A stretch of 64,000 bases of DNA, from NCBI GenBank assembly GCA_963969595.1, contig OZ018417.1:7070501-7134500 (forward strand), given 5' to 3'. Of the stretch, positions 23,576 through 34,639 are shown piece by piece. The position numbers and the translations under genes were made by a program. Below the pieces are notes generated by a model. That model was not told the DNA's origin, ran no database searches, and saw only the letters and a program-made list of their open reading frames with translations. Position 1 is the stretch's first letter, and the number at the start of each line of letters is the position of its first letter. The stretch is from Neckera pumila (taxonomy: Eukaryota > Streptophyta > Bryopsida > Hypnales > Neckeraceae).

Positions 23576-25900
23576 GAGAACAACATTGGTATCAACCAAC
23601 CCAAAGCTACATGGAATTGTCTTTTTAGTGAGAGGGAGAAATTAATGTCACTACAAACTTTTTTTAAAAAAAATTGGTACAATATGGTAATATTTCAGCT
23701 TACACTATTTATATATAGTGTAATGTTGATAAATTAGTGTCACGTGCACTACTAGGATAGATCACTAGGGGTGTCATGCCTTCTTCTCTCCATTTTCAAT
23801 CTTCAGAGAATGAGGATGTGACGTGGCACTCTCTCCTTGAATTGAGGAGGGCCTTGAAGATTGTGAAGTTTCTTTCTTCTCCTCTAGAATTGAAGATTGG
23901 GCATTAAAAAATATTCCCACCCAAAATTTTTTTGTTGCATTTCTCATTTTTACCTTGCCTATCATTTTCACCTTCAATTCACATTAGAGAGTAGTGTAGA
24001 AATGGGCCAAAAGAGGTTGAATCCCTCATTGTCCCTCCCCGTGGATGAAAAGAGATGAATGGGGCACGATCATTCCCTTCCATCATTCTTGTGCTCATTC
24101 CCTTGCACCTATTCTAGATGTTCATTCTTGCAACTTGTTCCCAATGCTTAAATAAAATAGGTGGTTTTAATTGAGAAAAGGGAATAATGAGACGCTTTCT
24201 TTTGGACACATTTGTTTTGACATTATTTATAATGCCACATGACAATCCCTAAATTTGCGCCTTTTTTAATATTAGGCACAAGTTTTCATTATTAGGCTTC
24301 AAAAAGAATAGTTGAGATGTTTCCACTCCTAATTAAAAAAAAACATGTAAAAAAATATGTAAGAATATCTATTTGGTCTAGTATATAGAGCTCACATATG
24401 TGAAAATGTCAACTTCCATTTCTTCATGTGCACAAAGAAGGAAGGGAGTATTGGAAGCACTCAAAGTTTAGAAGACGTATGTTTTGGTTTCTTTGATGTA
24501 TTATATTGGTTTGGTTTTTAGCTTGAGGTGTTTTTTGCTATAGTGGTAGTCTTTATAGATGATTTTTTTTTTTAATTTGGCTTGAAGGTGGTCTCAAACC
24601 ATGAGCATTTGCAATGCAAGCTCATTAAATAAGCTTTGTAACAGCAAATGGTGGGGCATTCTACAAGGTCCGTACAGTATTGGTTTTGTTTTGGCAAGGG
24701 CACCCAAATGCACAGTTGGTTTACAATGTGTTTCTTTCAAATAGTTCAATATCCTAGGATCATGTTCGTGTAGTCATAACTCATGAGGGCAACAAGTGAC
24801 CTCCAATCTAGCATCTCCTCCATTCTTGGGATTCGGATTCCCAAGTAGGCTTTTTCAACTAGACTTTTCTATAGACAATTCCTTTTCTAGCACGGGAAGC
24901 CAAAATTGTCTTCATGATGACCCTAAAATCTCAACTTAGCGATACGCTTTGAGGAATAGGCAAAGAAATAAAAAATGCTGGTCCTACGTGGTTGCATATC
25001 AAGGCCATGAAACTGCACTACAGACTCCCTCTACCAATTGCATTGGAGCACTCCTTTAATTTCAAATGGTACAATGCCATTACCGTCTTGGAAGCCGAGA
25101 GCATTGCAAATGCTCTTAGTGTTTCAACTTAAAAGTGGGCAAATATATTCTCATACACATATCAAACGAGTGCTTTTTATGATATACGTTGCACAATACG
25201 GAGTACATCACAGCATAGGCAAAATAGAGAAGAGGAAAATCGACAGTCTCGGGCAATGGATCAGTTGGAGCGGCGCCAAACATTTGCAAGCTCTAACGGC
25301 AATAATCATAAAACTCGTGTGACAAATGGAAAGCAGATGGTTCATTGGCTATGGCGTGGCCGAAACATTTTTCATTATTTTCTTGTGGGTTGAATATATT
25401 TCTTATTGAAAGCATCTCTTTGATTTGCTGAAAGAATGGACAGCACTGTCCATCTCAAAGCATCTGGCAGTGGAGCGAAGCATACGTTGGCCCCTACCAA
25501 ATGTTATTTCAGAGTTACATCAATTCATTGCACCGTTTCTTAGTTCATGACATCTTCAGAAGGATGATGAGAAACTAAAAAATAGTTGAAAGAAAACTCA
25601 ATCTTCGCTACAAATGGCATTGAAACTTCTCACACAAGAAACCAATCAAATGAACTCCATTTTCCTTTATACTCCGTACAACTGCTGTGGGCTACACTGG
25701 AAATTATAGCATCTGGAATTTGCACCATATACCTTTGTGTAACTTTTTACATATAACAAAATTTTAATGCACACCGATTCTATGAATTCAGGCCAAGGTA
25801 GAGCTGCATTTTTTTCATGTGGAATTGCTACTGCGTTGCAAACACAAGCGAACACAATTCAACAAACTGGCTGAAATGCTGCAGCAGTAGGGGGGGGAAA
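23576..25900. other. AT-rich intergenic DNA, no gene seen
   Basis: No supportable exon. A small perfect palindrome (TACACTATTTATATATAGTGTA) sits at 23701-23722, and an AGGGGTGTCATGCCTTCTTC motif near 23768 resembles one end of the foldback at 27337-27449. Confidence 0.5.
24603..25115. mobile_element. Possible MITE, GAGCATTTGCAATGC inverted repeats
   Basis: GAGCATTTGCAATGC at 24603-24617 is exactly inverted at 25101-25115. Little further terminal similarity and no clear target duplication can be seen, so the call rests on one 15-bp pair about 510 bp apart. Confidence 0.4.
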
Positions 25901-26620
25901 CAGTGAAAACTCACACCGAGGAGAATTTTTTTCCAAATTTGATTGATGTTTGCGAACCTAGCTTCTCTTTTTTGATCTTCTTCCCCCCGATGAGCAAGCT
26001 TCGAGTGTTTAATTTCACCTGCGGAAGCTCGCTGACAATGCGAACACTCTCAGTAGTGGCTCCAGTAGAATCGATCGAGAATCCGCACCAGACCGGGAAC
26101 CCACACCACAAATCCAACGCAAAAAAATAAAACTTCCTATGACACAGAAGCTCAACACACCTCGTCCGCAGCAGATCGAGAATCCATAGAGCAGCTCACC
26201 AGATCCCGCTCATCAAATCGAGAATCAACGACGCACCAGATCGGTGCACCGGCGGAAGCAGGAGGCTGGAGGGCAGCGGGATTATCGGCGGGGGGAACAG
26301 AGACACAGGGAACGGCGGGGAAGGGAACCACGGGACAGGGAACTTGAACGTCCTATCCCGAGGGGGGCGGGGTCAATCCTCCCTGGCCGCAGAAATGCGT
26401 GCACCTTTGTAAGCTTAAGTTAATTGAAGCTGCCGCATTCGCGTTTTCTGCATCCCGACTCCCGAGAATCCATTTCACGTTTTTTCTCGTCCTTCTCTCA
26501 GGTGATCCTCGCCGCGCTGCACTACTCTTGTTGCCGTTGTCATTCCTCTACAGAATCTCTTGTGTTAGTTTCTTCATCGAAAACCGTTAGAATTCCTGCT
26601 CAGTTTCTAAAATCCAGAAG

Positions 26621-27040
26621 ATTGAGGCTTAGTGTTCGGAAGATTGGGATTGAGGCTTCATTTTGGGACAGGATTTAGATTGGGATTGAGGCTTAGTGTT
26701 CGGAAAATTGGGATTGAGGCTTCATTTTCGGACAGGCTTCAGATTGGGATTGAGGCTTAGTGTTCGGAAGATTGCGATTGAGACTTCATGTTCGGACAGG
26801 CTTCAGATTGGGATTGAGGCTTAGTGTTCGGAAGATTGGGATTGAGACTTCATTTTCGGACAGGCTTCAGATTGGGATTGAGGCTTAGTGTTCGGAAGAT
26901 TGGGATTGAGACTTCATTTTCGGACAGGCTTCAGATTGGGATTGAGGCTTAGTGTTCGGAAGATTGGTATTGAGGCTTCATTTTCGGACAGGCTTCAGAT
27001 AAGGATTGAGGCCTAGTGTTCGGAAGATTTAGGCTTAGTG
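26621..27040. repeat. Minisatellite, 64-bp period, about 6.5 units
   Basis: The unit starts ATTGAGGCTTAGTGTTCGGA and recurs at 26621, 26685, 26749, 26813, 26877, 26941 and 27005, exactly 64 bp apart each time; the last copy is partial and diverged. Each unit is itself built of two similar halves (ATTGAGGCTTAGTGTTCGG and ATTGAGGCTTCATTTTCGG). The period is not a multiple of three, so it is not coding. Confidence 0.95.
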
Positions 27041-27336
27041 TTCGGAGTTTTATAGCGATTGAGCACGCAGGATTGAAAGAGGTGGAGCTGTTGGATGTTT
27101 TGCTCTTGTTGCTGTTGTCATTTCTCTGTCGAGGCTTTTTCTTTAGTTCCTTCATCAAAAAGCATTGGCATTCCTGCTCATTTTCTAAAATCCAAAAGAC
27201 TTGGGGCTTACTTTGGAGAAGGGTTTGGAGTTTTGTAGCGAGCCAGCATGCAGGATTCAAATTGAAAGAGGTGCGTTCGAGAGCTTCATATTTTGCGGAG
27301 GTAAATTTCATTTTCCATTCTCCACAGGATACAAAA

Positions 27337-27449
27337 GGGGTGTCACACCTTCTTCATGGAGAAGGGCTCCTATTGGCTCCTCTTTTCACTCCTTACCTTC
27401 TCATTCTTCATAGAAGTTTCATTCTTGGAGAAGGTGTGACAACCCCTAT
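27337..27449. repeat. Short foldback in the presumed leader
   Basis: GGGGTGTCACACCTTCTTCA on the left and GGAGAAGGTGTGACAACCCC on the right are inverted repeats about 110 bp apart, with one unpaired base. This could be a very small MITE or an RNA hairpin in the 5' leader of the downstream gene. Confidence 0.6.
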
Positions 27450-27590
27450 TTGTAGTTCCTCTTTTTCCTTATCTACTTCGTCGGGTTGGGCCTTTCGTGG
27501 ATTGTGCTTGGAGCCCTGGACTGCCGAAGCTTGCGAGCTTGCGATGGCACCATAGAAAACTCGCAGAGCGTTTCTGAGCTTGGCGCAGCA

Positions 27591-28775
27591 ATGGCGCAGG
27601 CTATGGCATTGGTAGTACAGTCGCCCAATTTGAGTCTCAGTTACTGTTCGCAGCGGCCCCATTCATTGTCGCAACAGGTGAGATCGATTTTGTCTCTCAA
27701 TTATCCTCTTTTTGCAATGTTCGAGCATATTCTGTTCAAATAGGTTACGAGTAGTTTGTGAATATGCGCAATGTATCGATCCTCATTCGAATCGCTGCTT
27801 GTGGTAGCTCATGACAATAGATTAGGATAAGAGTAGAAACTAGTCCACAGATCATTCATCCCAGGCAAAATTTGGAACACTTTGTGGAATGGCTTTTGCA
27901 ATGTGGCTTCTTTAGGGTTTCTGAAATGGAAGATGTTTGGAAGACAACTAGTTTCTTCTAGTAGGGATATATAATCTTCTCTTTCGTGGTTGGACCAACT
28001 TTGTTGCAGGGAGGACATAGAAGAGGCGGACTATTGATCAGCGCCAATTCAAGAATTGAGGATTCTTCTAGAGCTGCAGGTAATTTTGGCCAAAGCGAAG
28101 CTGATGTTGGCAACTTGGTATGCTTCTTGTGTAATGGAGGGGAATTTTGTTGTTTTAACGCTCCGTGATTTTGCCAGCTTCATGGCGCACCCAAACCAAG
28201 GCCCGGCGAGCGAAGCCTTACATTGTTGCTGCGAGTTCAAACGAACGGGATGAGACGAAAGAGACGAGCGAGGCGCCAATCTCAGTCACCGAGGTGACCA
28301 AACCCGCCGTAAGCGAGAAAAGAGCTCAAGGTAAATTGTCGCACCTGAATTCTATCCTTGTTACATCCATAAAATTCTAGAGAAGTTGGGACACTCACCC
28401 TTGCTCAAACTCAAATTGAAAAGATGTCTCAATCACTGTAGAGAATCGGCATATGAAGTTGGAAAATTTCTAAAACATGACTTTGCGGGGATTGTCATGA
28501 GCTCGACATTGTGTCTAGAATCTTTTCCATGAACAATTCTAGACGTGCAGAGGCAGCTCTTAAAGAATGTTGAGTCATGTCTATGGCTCAGTTCACTAAT
28601 TGTTTCATTACTATGGATTGCAGCTGAGGCAGAGTTGAAGAAAGGGCAAAGAACAGCCATTGTGACAGGGGTTATATCTGTGTTGCTGGGAGTTGGATAC
28701 CTCGTGCTCATTCAATTACTCGACACGCGGGGCATCATCCTTGTGCCTCCACCACCTGAAGCATTCGATCCTTGA
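27591..28775 (+). CDS. Small, probably plastid single-pass membrane protein
   Basis: Four exons with GT-AG introns and matching phases: 27591-27677, 28010-28079, 28178-28330, 28624-28775, giving 153 residues. The N-terminal half is rich in S, R and Q with few acidic residues, like a chloroplast transit peptide. Residues about 114-136 (TAIVTGVISVLLGVGYLVLI and two more Leu) form one membrane helix, preceded by a charged stretch EAELKKGQR. The tail ends ILVPPPPEAFDP, with a proline run. I recall conserved plant proteins with this helix and PPPPEAF tail but cannot name a function. The ATG at 27591 gives the best transit-like start. The intron phases agree at every junction, which supports the model. 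Confidence 0.75.
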
Positions 28776-29027
28776 GGGTCTAATTCATTCTTTTGTTTTG
28801 GTGAGGGTTTTTGACAGCAATGTAGATCATGGACATGGAGAGATTGCAATCGACGAAAATTTCAGATACGTGTTCTAGTTTCAGAATGTATTCTAGCTGA
28901 TGGAAGTCGCAAAACGGCTGTGGTAATCTCTTGAAAGAGTGTAGAAATTCATGTGTTTTCTGTATCATTGACTGAATTTGCTGTTCAACCTCAATTTTCT
29001 GAAGTGCTCCTTTGGTCTGCTCAAGCA

Positions 29028-29652
29028 CGTGTACAATTGTACAGTCGGGTACAGGAACCTTACGAATTTTTGCATCCTGTTGAGATTTGGTGAACTTTGG
29101 GAGGCTGGTGTATGCTAAGAATGAATGGAATTTCAAATTGTAAATTGCATTGGAATCACACTTAAGTCTACTTTATCATCATTGCAAATATACATATGTA
29201 ATTGAAAATCATACAAAAAGTTTGATGTTTTCTATACACTATCTACCATCTAGTGTTGCCACTAGTTGTGAAAATTACAACTAGTATTTAATGGTCCATA
29301 TTAGAAATGAGTCTTCATAATTGTTTTAGAGATACTTGATCTCATACCACTTGAATTTCTTGTATGATTTCTTGCTTCTCCTTCACCCCATTGCAAAAAA
29401 TCTTTGACTATCTTCTAAAGGTTCTTTATGAAATGGTACATAGTGTATGAAAGACATCCAAATTGTTGTATGATTTTAAATGATTCTTTTTCCACTTGTT
29501 GTGAAGTTGAAGTGCACTTCATTGCAATTCCAACACAATTTGAAATTTCAAAATTGGATCATTTTTTAGCATGCTAGAACTTTTTGAAGTTGATGAACTT
29601 TATAGTGAAAATTGACTCGAAAAAATTGCAAGATTGTTATACCCAATTTTAC
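29028..29652 (-). mobile_element. Second decayed Tc1-like element
   Basis: It is collinear with 8445-9065 at moderate similarity. Its left end has GTGTACAATTGTACAGT. The minus strand keeps a mutated transposase tail with KQEIIQ near its start, broken by more stops than the first copy. Its right end lies about 10 bp from the outer edge of palindrome arm 1. Confidence 0.6.
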
Positions 29653-29662
29653 AATGAAAGTT

Positions 29663-32600
29663 ATCCTCTCAGGAATATAATTTTTATTTGAATTGATGCT
29701 TGGGAGCAAATGTTTTGCCACCTTAAGCCTAAAATAGAGTCTATCAGGTAGTACCAAAGAACTCATAAAAATTCAACATACAATTGTTTGGGCTTTTGTT
29801 TCTCATAAAAAGTTTTACTTGTCTACATGGAAAAAATTTGATTCAATCTATTTGGACTAGTGATGAAAAAGTTATGAACAATCTTGTTTTGGAGGCAATC
29901 TAAGCAAGTTCTTGAAAGAAGTACTTATGTAATATATTTTTTAATTCAACTTTTACAATTTAAAAATAAAATCGACAGGATTTAATTCATTTGCTAGAAC
30001 AATCTCATTGTTGGGTTATGGTATTTCAATTCCATCTTAGACCTATTAATGATTTAGTTTTTCCTTCAATCTTGTAACTACTTTTACTTAACAATTTTTT
30101 AAAGAATGAAAATCAAAAGTGTAATTCTTGAATTTTTCTCCTAGACTTTCAATTCAATTCTTCGACATAAAAGATTTAAATTTCAATATTGGTAGTGCAA
30201 AATTTTTCAGCTAAGAAGATTCAAAGTCATAAATTCTAATCATGCAAATATCTTGCAATCCATGCTGTAATAATTTTATAAATTCCTTCTAAACATTCTT
30301 ATACCAACCTGGTGTAAGATCCTATAGTAGTTTGATATGTAGATAAAAATAATTTGTAAAGATTTTGCACTTTGCATAGAGATGGTAGTTTTAAGTGTTT
30401 TCTTGATGAAGTGGCCTTGGCACTTTGGAAATACTAGTTTAAAACATTTAGAAAAAAAACTTATCAAATTTTATTAATGAAAAGTTATTAATTAACAAAG
30501 TACGTATTTTTTAAAATTTTCAAACGCATGAGAGTTTTTTCATTTTAGAAAATTGACGAATTTTTCTTCTAAAAATCATATATATGTGTATACACATGTG
30601 CACACAGACATACATTTAATTGCTAAATACATGAAACTAGATTGATGATATATTCCATTCTAGCAAATATAGTTGAAAATATAATTCTTATTTGCATTTG
30701 TGCATCAATTGTGGAAAATAGGCCTCATCACCCAAAGCTTGATGGTATAGATAACAAACATCCACACAGATCCAATATTTAGAATGAAATGTTATATGAG
30801 ACAATTCAAGGTTTAATTTTTGGGCAAATGCAATTTTTTAATAGGATTAAATCAACTTATTTATCACGTTCTTTGAGAACCTATGTAGGTATATATTGTA
30901 TTTACATAAAGTAATGAGTTTTTCTAATAAATGTCAATCTTCCAAAATAGAAGAACTTTTAGTCTTAACAAAGGCAACAAAGTTAGTCACATCTATATAT
31001 TTCTAAATTTTGGATGAAGTGTCATTCCACTCATCCAAATATTAATAATTTCATTTAAAAAGCGAGTCTTTAACCAACGATGCAACCACAGAACACATGT
31101 TTTACTTTCATGGGATGCATTGATGGAAAGAGGCCCGCTAAAAGATGCATGCCCTAAATTTCTATTTATATGGTATCACAACTATCTTGACAAACCGTAT
31201 GGGTCAAATACGCTGAGTATGTAATTACATTATTTGACCCTTCAAGTCTCATGACTTTTTATTTATAATCACAAAATTTCATTTTAAAAAGCTTATCCCA
31301 CTACAATATTCTAATGGGTACCTCACAGGTAGGAAATAAGAACAACATACATGGCTTTGAGAAGTCGAGTGGTTCTTTGTGACAAATTGTTGTTGGTTTT
31401 CTTATGGAAGTTCCAAATTTTTGGTCTTCATGTGAAACTCCTACAAACAATTTCATTGCATGCTTCTAGGTTTTGGTTCTTTGTATTTTGATGAGGAGCT
31501 TCTCTTCACTTCTAAGTTCATCTCCATAACAATTTGTTTCTTTTTGGAAACTCAAACTTCCAAATGCGGAATACTAGTGCCTAATCTTGGATATCATTTG
31601 TTGGAAGTTTTGGTGGTAGCATAGTTCCATCATTCCCATTTCCATCTGGTTCTAAAGGTATGTGGTGTGGATCTTTAGTAAGTTCTATGATCCACCTCCA
31701 CTTTGGAGATAAGCGGTTGTTATTATAAAGAGGGGAGTTGGCACCACTTACTAAAATGAAGAGAGTATCTAGGAGGAAGGTGAAGATAACATGGTGGAAG
31801 AAAAAGGAAGGAACACTAGGTGATTACTCTCTTGGGTGGGCTTCCCAAGCAAGGCACATTTTTATTTAAGCTTGCATTGAAGGGATTTGGAAAATTGAAT
31901 TAGTTATTTTGGAGCTTAATTTTGCGTTTAAGTCTTCTTCAAAGTATTCATTGACATTTTATGTCATAGTTTATATCTTTTCATATAGAAATTTACTAAA
32001 AATTCATACCAAAGAGATCAAATTGTGCATCCTTTCATATGCAATGTTACGACACAATGGTTTATGATACAATAGTTTAGGGTTTTGCATTTATGTTCTT
32101 TTACCCACCTTTGCAATTGAGTATAGAGATCAACAACTGGTCAAGGCTTTATACATTTAGTGAGTATATGCCCTAATTTTTTCAAGGATGCTAAAGTGTG
32201 TCAAAAAATGTAGAGAACCATATATGATGCTTAATTACAAAGAAGATTTAGCATGCAATTTAATGTCATAAAAAAATAGATCCAAGAAATGCAAATGGTA
32301 TACTTTGGTAGATGATAATTTCCATGATAGGGCTCTTGTTGTATCTCATGCCCACCATAGTTCACAAGAAGACGATGTTATTGAGAAAAGTAAAGGTTCT
32401 AATATTGTTAGTGATGTACCTAATATAGAAAGTGATTAGGTGAATCACCTAGTGTTTCTTCCATTGATGTCATCCCTCTTCTTCCGCCATACCGCGTTAT
32501 TTTCACCTTCTTCCTAGACATTCTCTTCTTTTTAGGAAGTGGTGCCACCTCCATGTTTCCAATGATGATGGCTTATCTCCAGTATGGATTTGAATCACAA

Positions 32601-34366
32601 AATTCATAAAAGAATCTAGGCCACATACTATTAGAACTAGGTAGAAATCGGAATAATGGAACTACATGTACCACCACCAAAATTTCATGTCAATGAAACC
32701 CAAGATTGGGCACTAATATTCCCAATTTAAGAATTTGAATTTCCAACATTCTCATTTGCTAGTGGTTGCAAATATATGGAAAAAAAAAGAAACAAATTAA
32801 AATGAAAGTGAACTTGGAAGTGAAGAGAAGCACCTCATCAAAGCAAAAAGAACCAAAAACTAGAAGCATGCAATGGAAAGGTTTGCAAGAGCAACGGGCA
32901 ACCTAAAGTACGAAACATCTATGGAAGAACTCATTCCAAGAAGAATGAAGCCAGAAGAAGGTTCCTAAACATGGACCATCAATGATGCCATTAATTTTTT
33001 TTTGAAATCACAATCCTAACTAGTAGGAGTACAATTATTAAATTATCATCATTGTTATTATTTTAACAAAATTAAAAAATTTCTACAAGTGATTTCACTT
33101 GTTGGTCTAGTTTTGTGGTCCTTTTCAAGCTCCCTTTTTCTTGTAATGGCCAACAATAGCTCATCACAAAGAAGAACTTTTCTCAAAGTCATGTTGTTCT
33201 TATCTTCCACCTGTGCAATACGCATTAGGACAACAAAAATTACACCCGACCAATTACTGCCACCGTCAAAGTTTAATTGCATATAGTAGGGTAAGCCTCT
33301 TAGAATGAAATTCTATGATTACGAATGAAAAGTCATGAGACTTGAAGGGTCAATTGTTGCAATCACGTACTTGTATTTGACCCATATGGTTTGTGAAGAT
33401 AGTTTTGACACCATATAATTAGAAATTTATGGCGTACAATTCTCAACTGGCGTCATCCGACTTATGCATTCTATGAATGTAATACAAGTGTTGCATGGTT
33501 GCATAGTGCGGGTGTAACCATGCTTTTTGAATGAAATTATTAGTATTTAGATGAATGGAACAAAATTTCATCAAAAATATAGAAATATGTATATATTGAT
33601 GTAATTAACTTTGTCACCTTTGTAAAGATCAAAGTTCTTCTATATTGGAAGATTAACATTTAACCCCTAAATGCTCGAGACACCAAAATCTGGTGTTGGC
33701 AGTATTTTGAAGTCAAAATAAAACCTTACCGGTTATTAATTTTATCAATTTATATTTTCAAAAAATTCTTTTAGAAGTCTACTTTTTGCATCAAATGTTC
33801 AATTTTGAAATTTTTTTCTATTCATAATTTTGTGCAAGGGTGTCCATTGGAAGTTTTGATTTCCTAGTGTTGAGGGCTCTAAGAAATGAGCCTCAAATAC
33901 ACTAGATCCTGGAGGAAGTATCACATCAAAAATTCAATTACAAAAAATGTAAAGTAGATTTTGAGAAGCTGTAAATTGATTGGAGCTATGCTTGTTATGC
34001 CCTTTAACCTCATACTTCTTTGGTGACCAAATTTTTTGATTTGACTTTGAAGAGAGGATTGAAAGACTTCAAATCACTCTCACAATTTTAACACCCTTAT
34101 GATCAAACGTTATAATCTTTTAATTCATAAATGATATTGTTGTGTGTGTGTGTGTGTGTTTTTCTTATGTGATTTTTAATATATCTAGTTTGAATTTGTA
34201 CAATTACAATTCAAGAGATATTGATAAAGCTTGCCAAAATATTGACATTTTGTTCAATTTGGAGCAAATTCCAAGGATCTCAAAAAAGGCTTGGGCATTT
34301 AGGAGTTAAGAGAAATTTTTTTTACTTTACTAATACAAATTAATACAATATGTACCTGCATGGCTT
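29663..34366. repeat. Giant palindrome, arm 1 (4.7 kb)
   Basis: Position x here is the reverse complement of position 73639-x. The register holds at 29663, 30276, 32461, 33058 and 33660. The only length difference found is in a (TG)n tract at 34141-34158 (9 units here, 10 in arm 2), after which the sum becomes 73637. At the outer edge the arms differ at a few bases (for example 29671 and 29677) before similarity ends; at the inner edge identity stops abruptly after TGCATGGCTT. There is no gene in the arm; it consists of older elements. Confidence 0.95.
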
Positions 34367-34625
34367 CCCATGAATTTGATATTAACGAAGTTGGTTCATT
34401 TCTTGTTGACAATTGCAATTGCCTGTAGTTGGACCTTCAATTGTGTTATATAACATTTCATTATAAATATTTGGTTTGTGTGCTTGTTTGTTATCCATAC
34501 CATCAAGCTTCAGATCATGAGGCCTATTTTCTAGAATTGATGCATATTTGCATATAAGAATTTTAACTTCTACTATATATGCGAGAATGGAATATATCAC
34601 CAATATAGTTTCATACATTTAGCAA
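30610..34625. mobile_element. Long-TIR (about 1.2-1.4 kb) foldback element
   Basis: Inside arm 1 an older, diverged inverted pair is visible. About 30610-31830 matches the reverse complement of about 32445-34625, the right half being lengthened by a TTAA element at 33660-34309. Paired landmarks are AGGAAGGTGAAGATAAC near 31779 with its diverged inverse near 32505, and CATCAAGCTT near 34500 with AAGCTTGATG near 30737. The 0.6-kb middle has no transposase. Long TIRs without coding sequence recall MULE or Foldback-type non-autonomous elements; the assignment is open. A one-sided collinear copy lies at 61320-62700. Confidence 0.6.
33660..34309. mobile_element. TTAA-target element, copy F (group III), arm 1
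   Basis: It begins TTAACCCCTAAATGC and ends GCATTTAGGAGTTAA (15-bp TIR, one mismatch); 650 bp, non-coding, with the (TG)9 tract inside. The corresponding empty site in the left TIR of the host foldback, at about 30921-30930, reads in reverse complement GACATTTATTAG. A single TTAT thus replaces the two TTAA copies. Confidence 0.8.
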
Positions 34626-34639
34626 TCAATTCCATTAAA

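Larger units (their letters stand above)
25901..27590 (+). promoter_or_regulatory. Upstream region and possible leader of the 27.6-kb gene
   Basis: GC is raised at about 26000-26420, with G-rich runs near 26280-26380, as in a promoter or leader. A segment at 26520-26625 is repeated in diverged form at 27100-27200 (both carry ATTCCTGCTCA and TTTCTAAAATCCA), flanking the minisatellite. No TATA box can be chosen with confidence. Confidence 0.35.

Noticed and set aside
25903..26130. 75-codon frame upstream of the minisatellite
   Set aside because: No recognisable domain. It lies in a region better explained as promoter or leader.
33058..33282. Two-strand open frames repeated exactly at 40357-40581
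   Set aside because: Their identity comes from the palindrome arms. The frames overlap on both strands, have no domain and lie inside an old non-coding foldback element.
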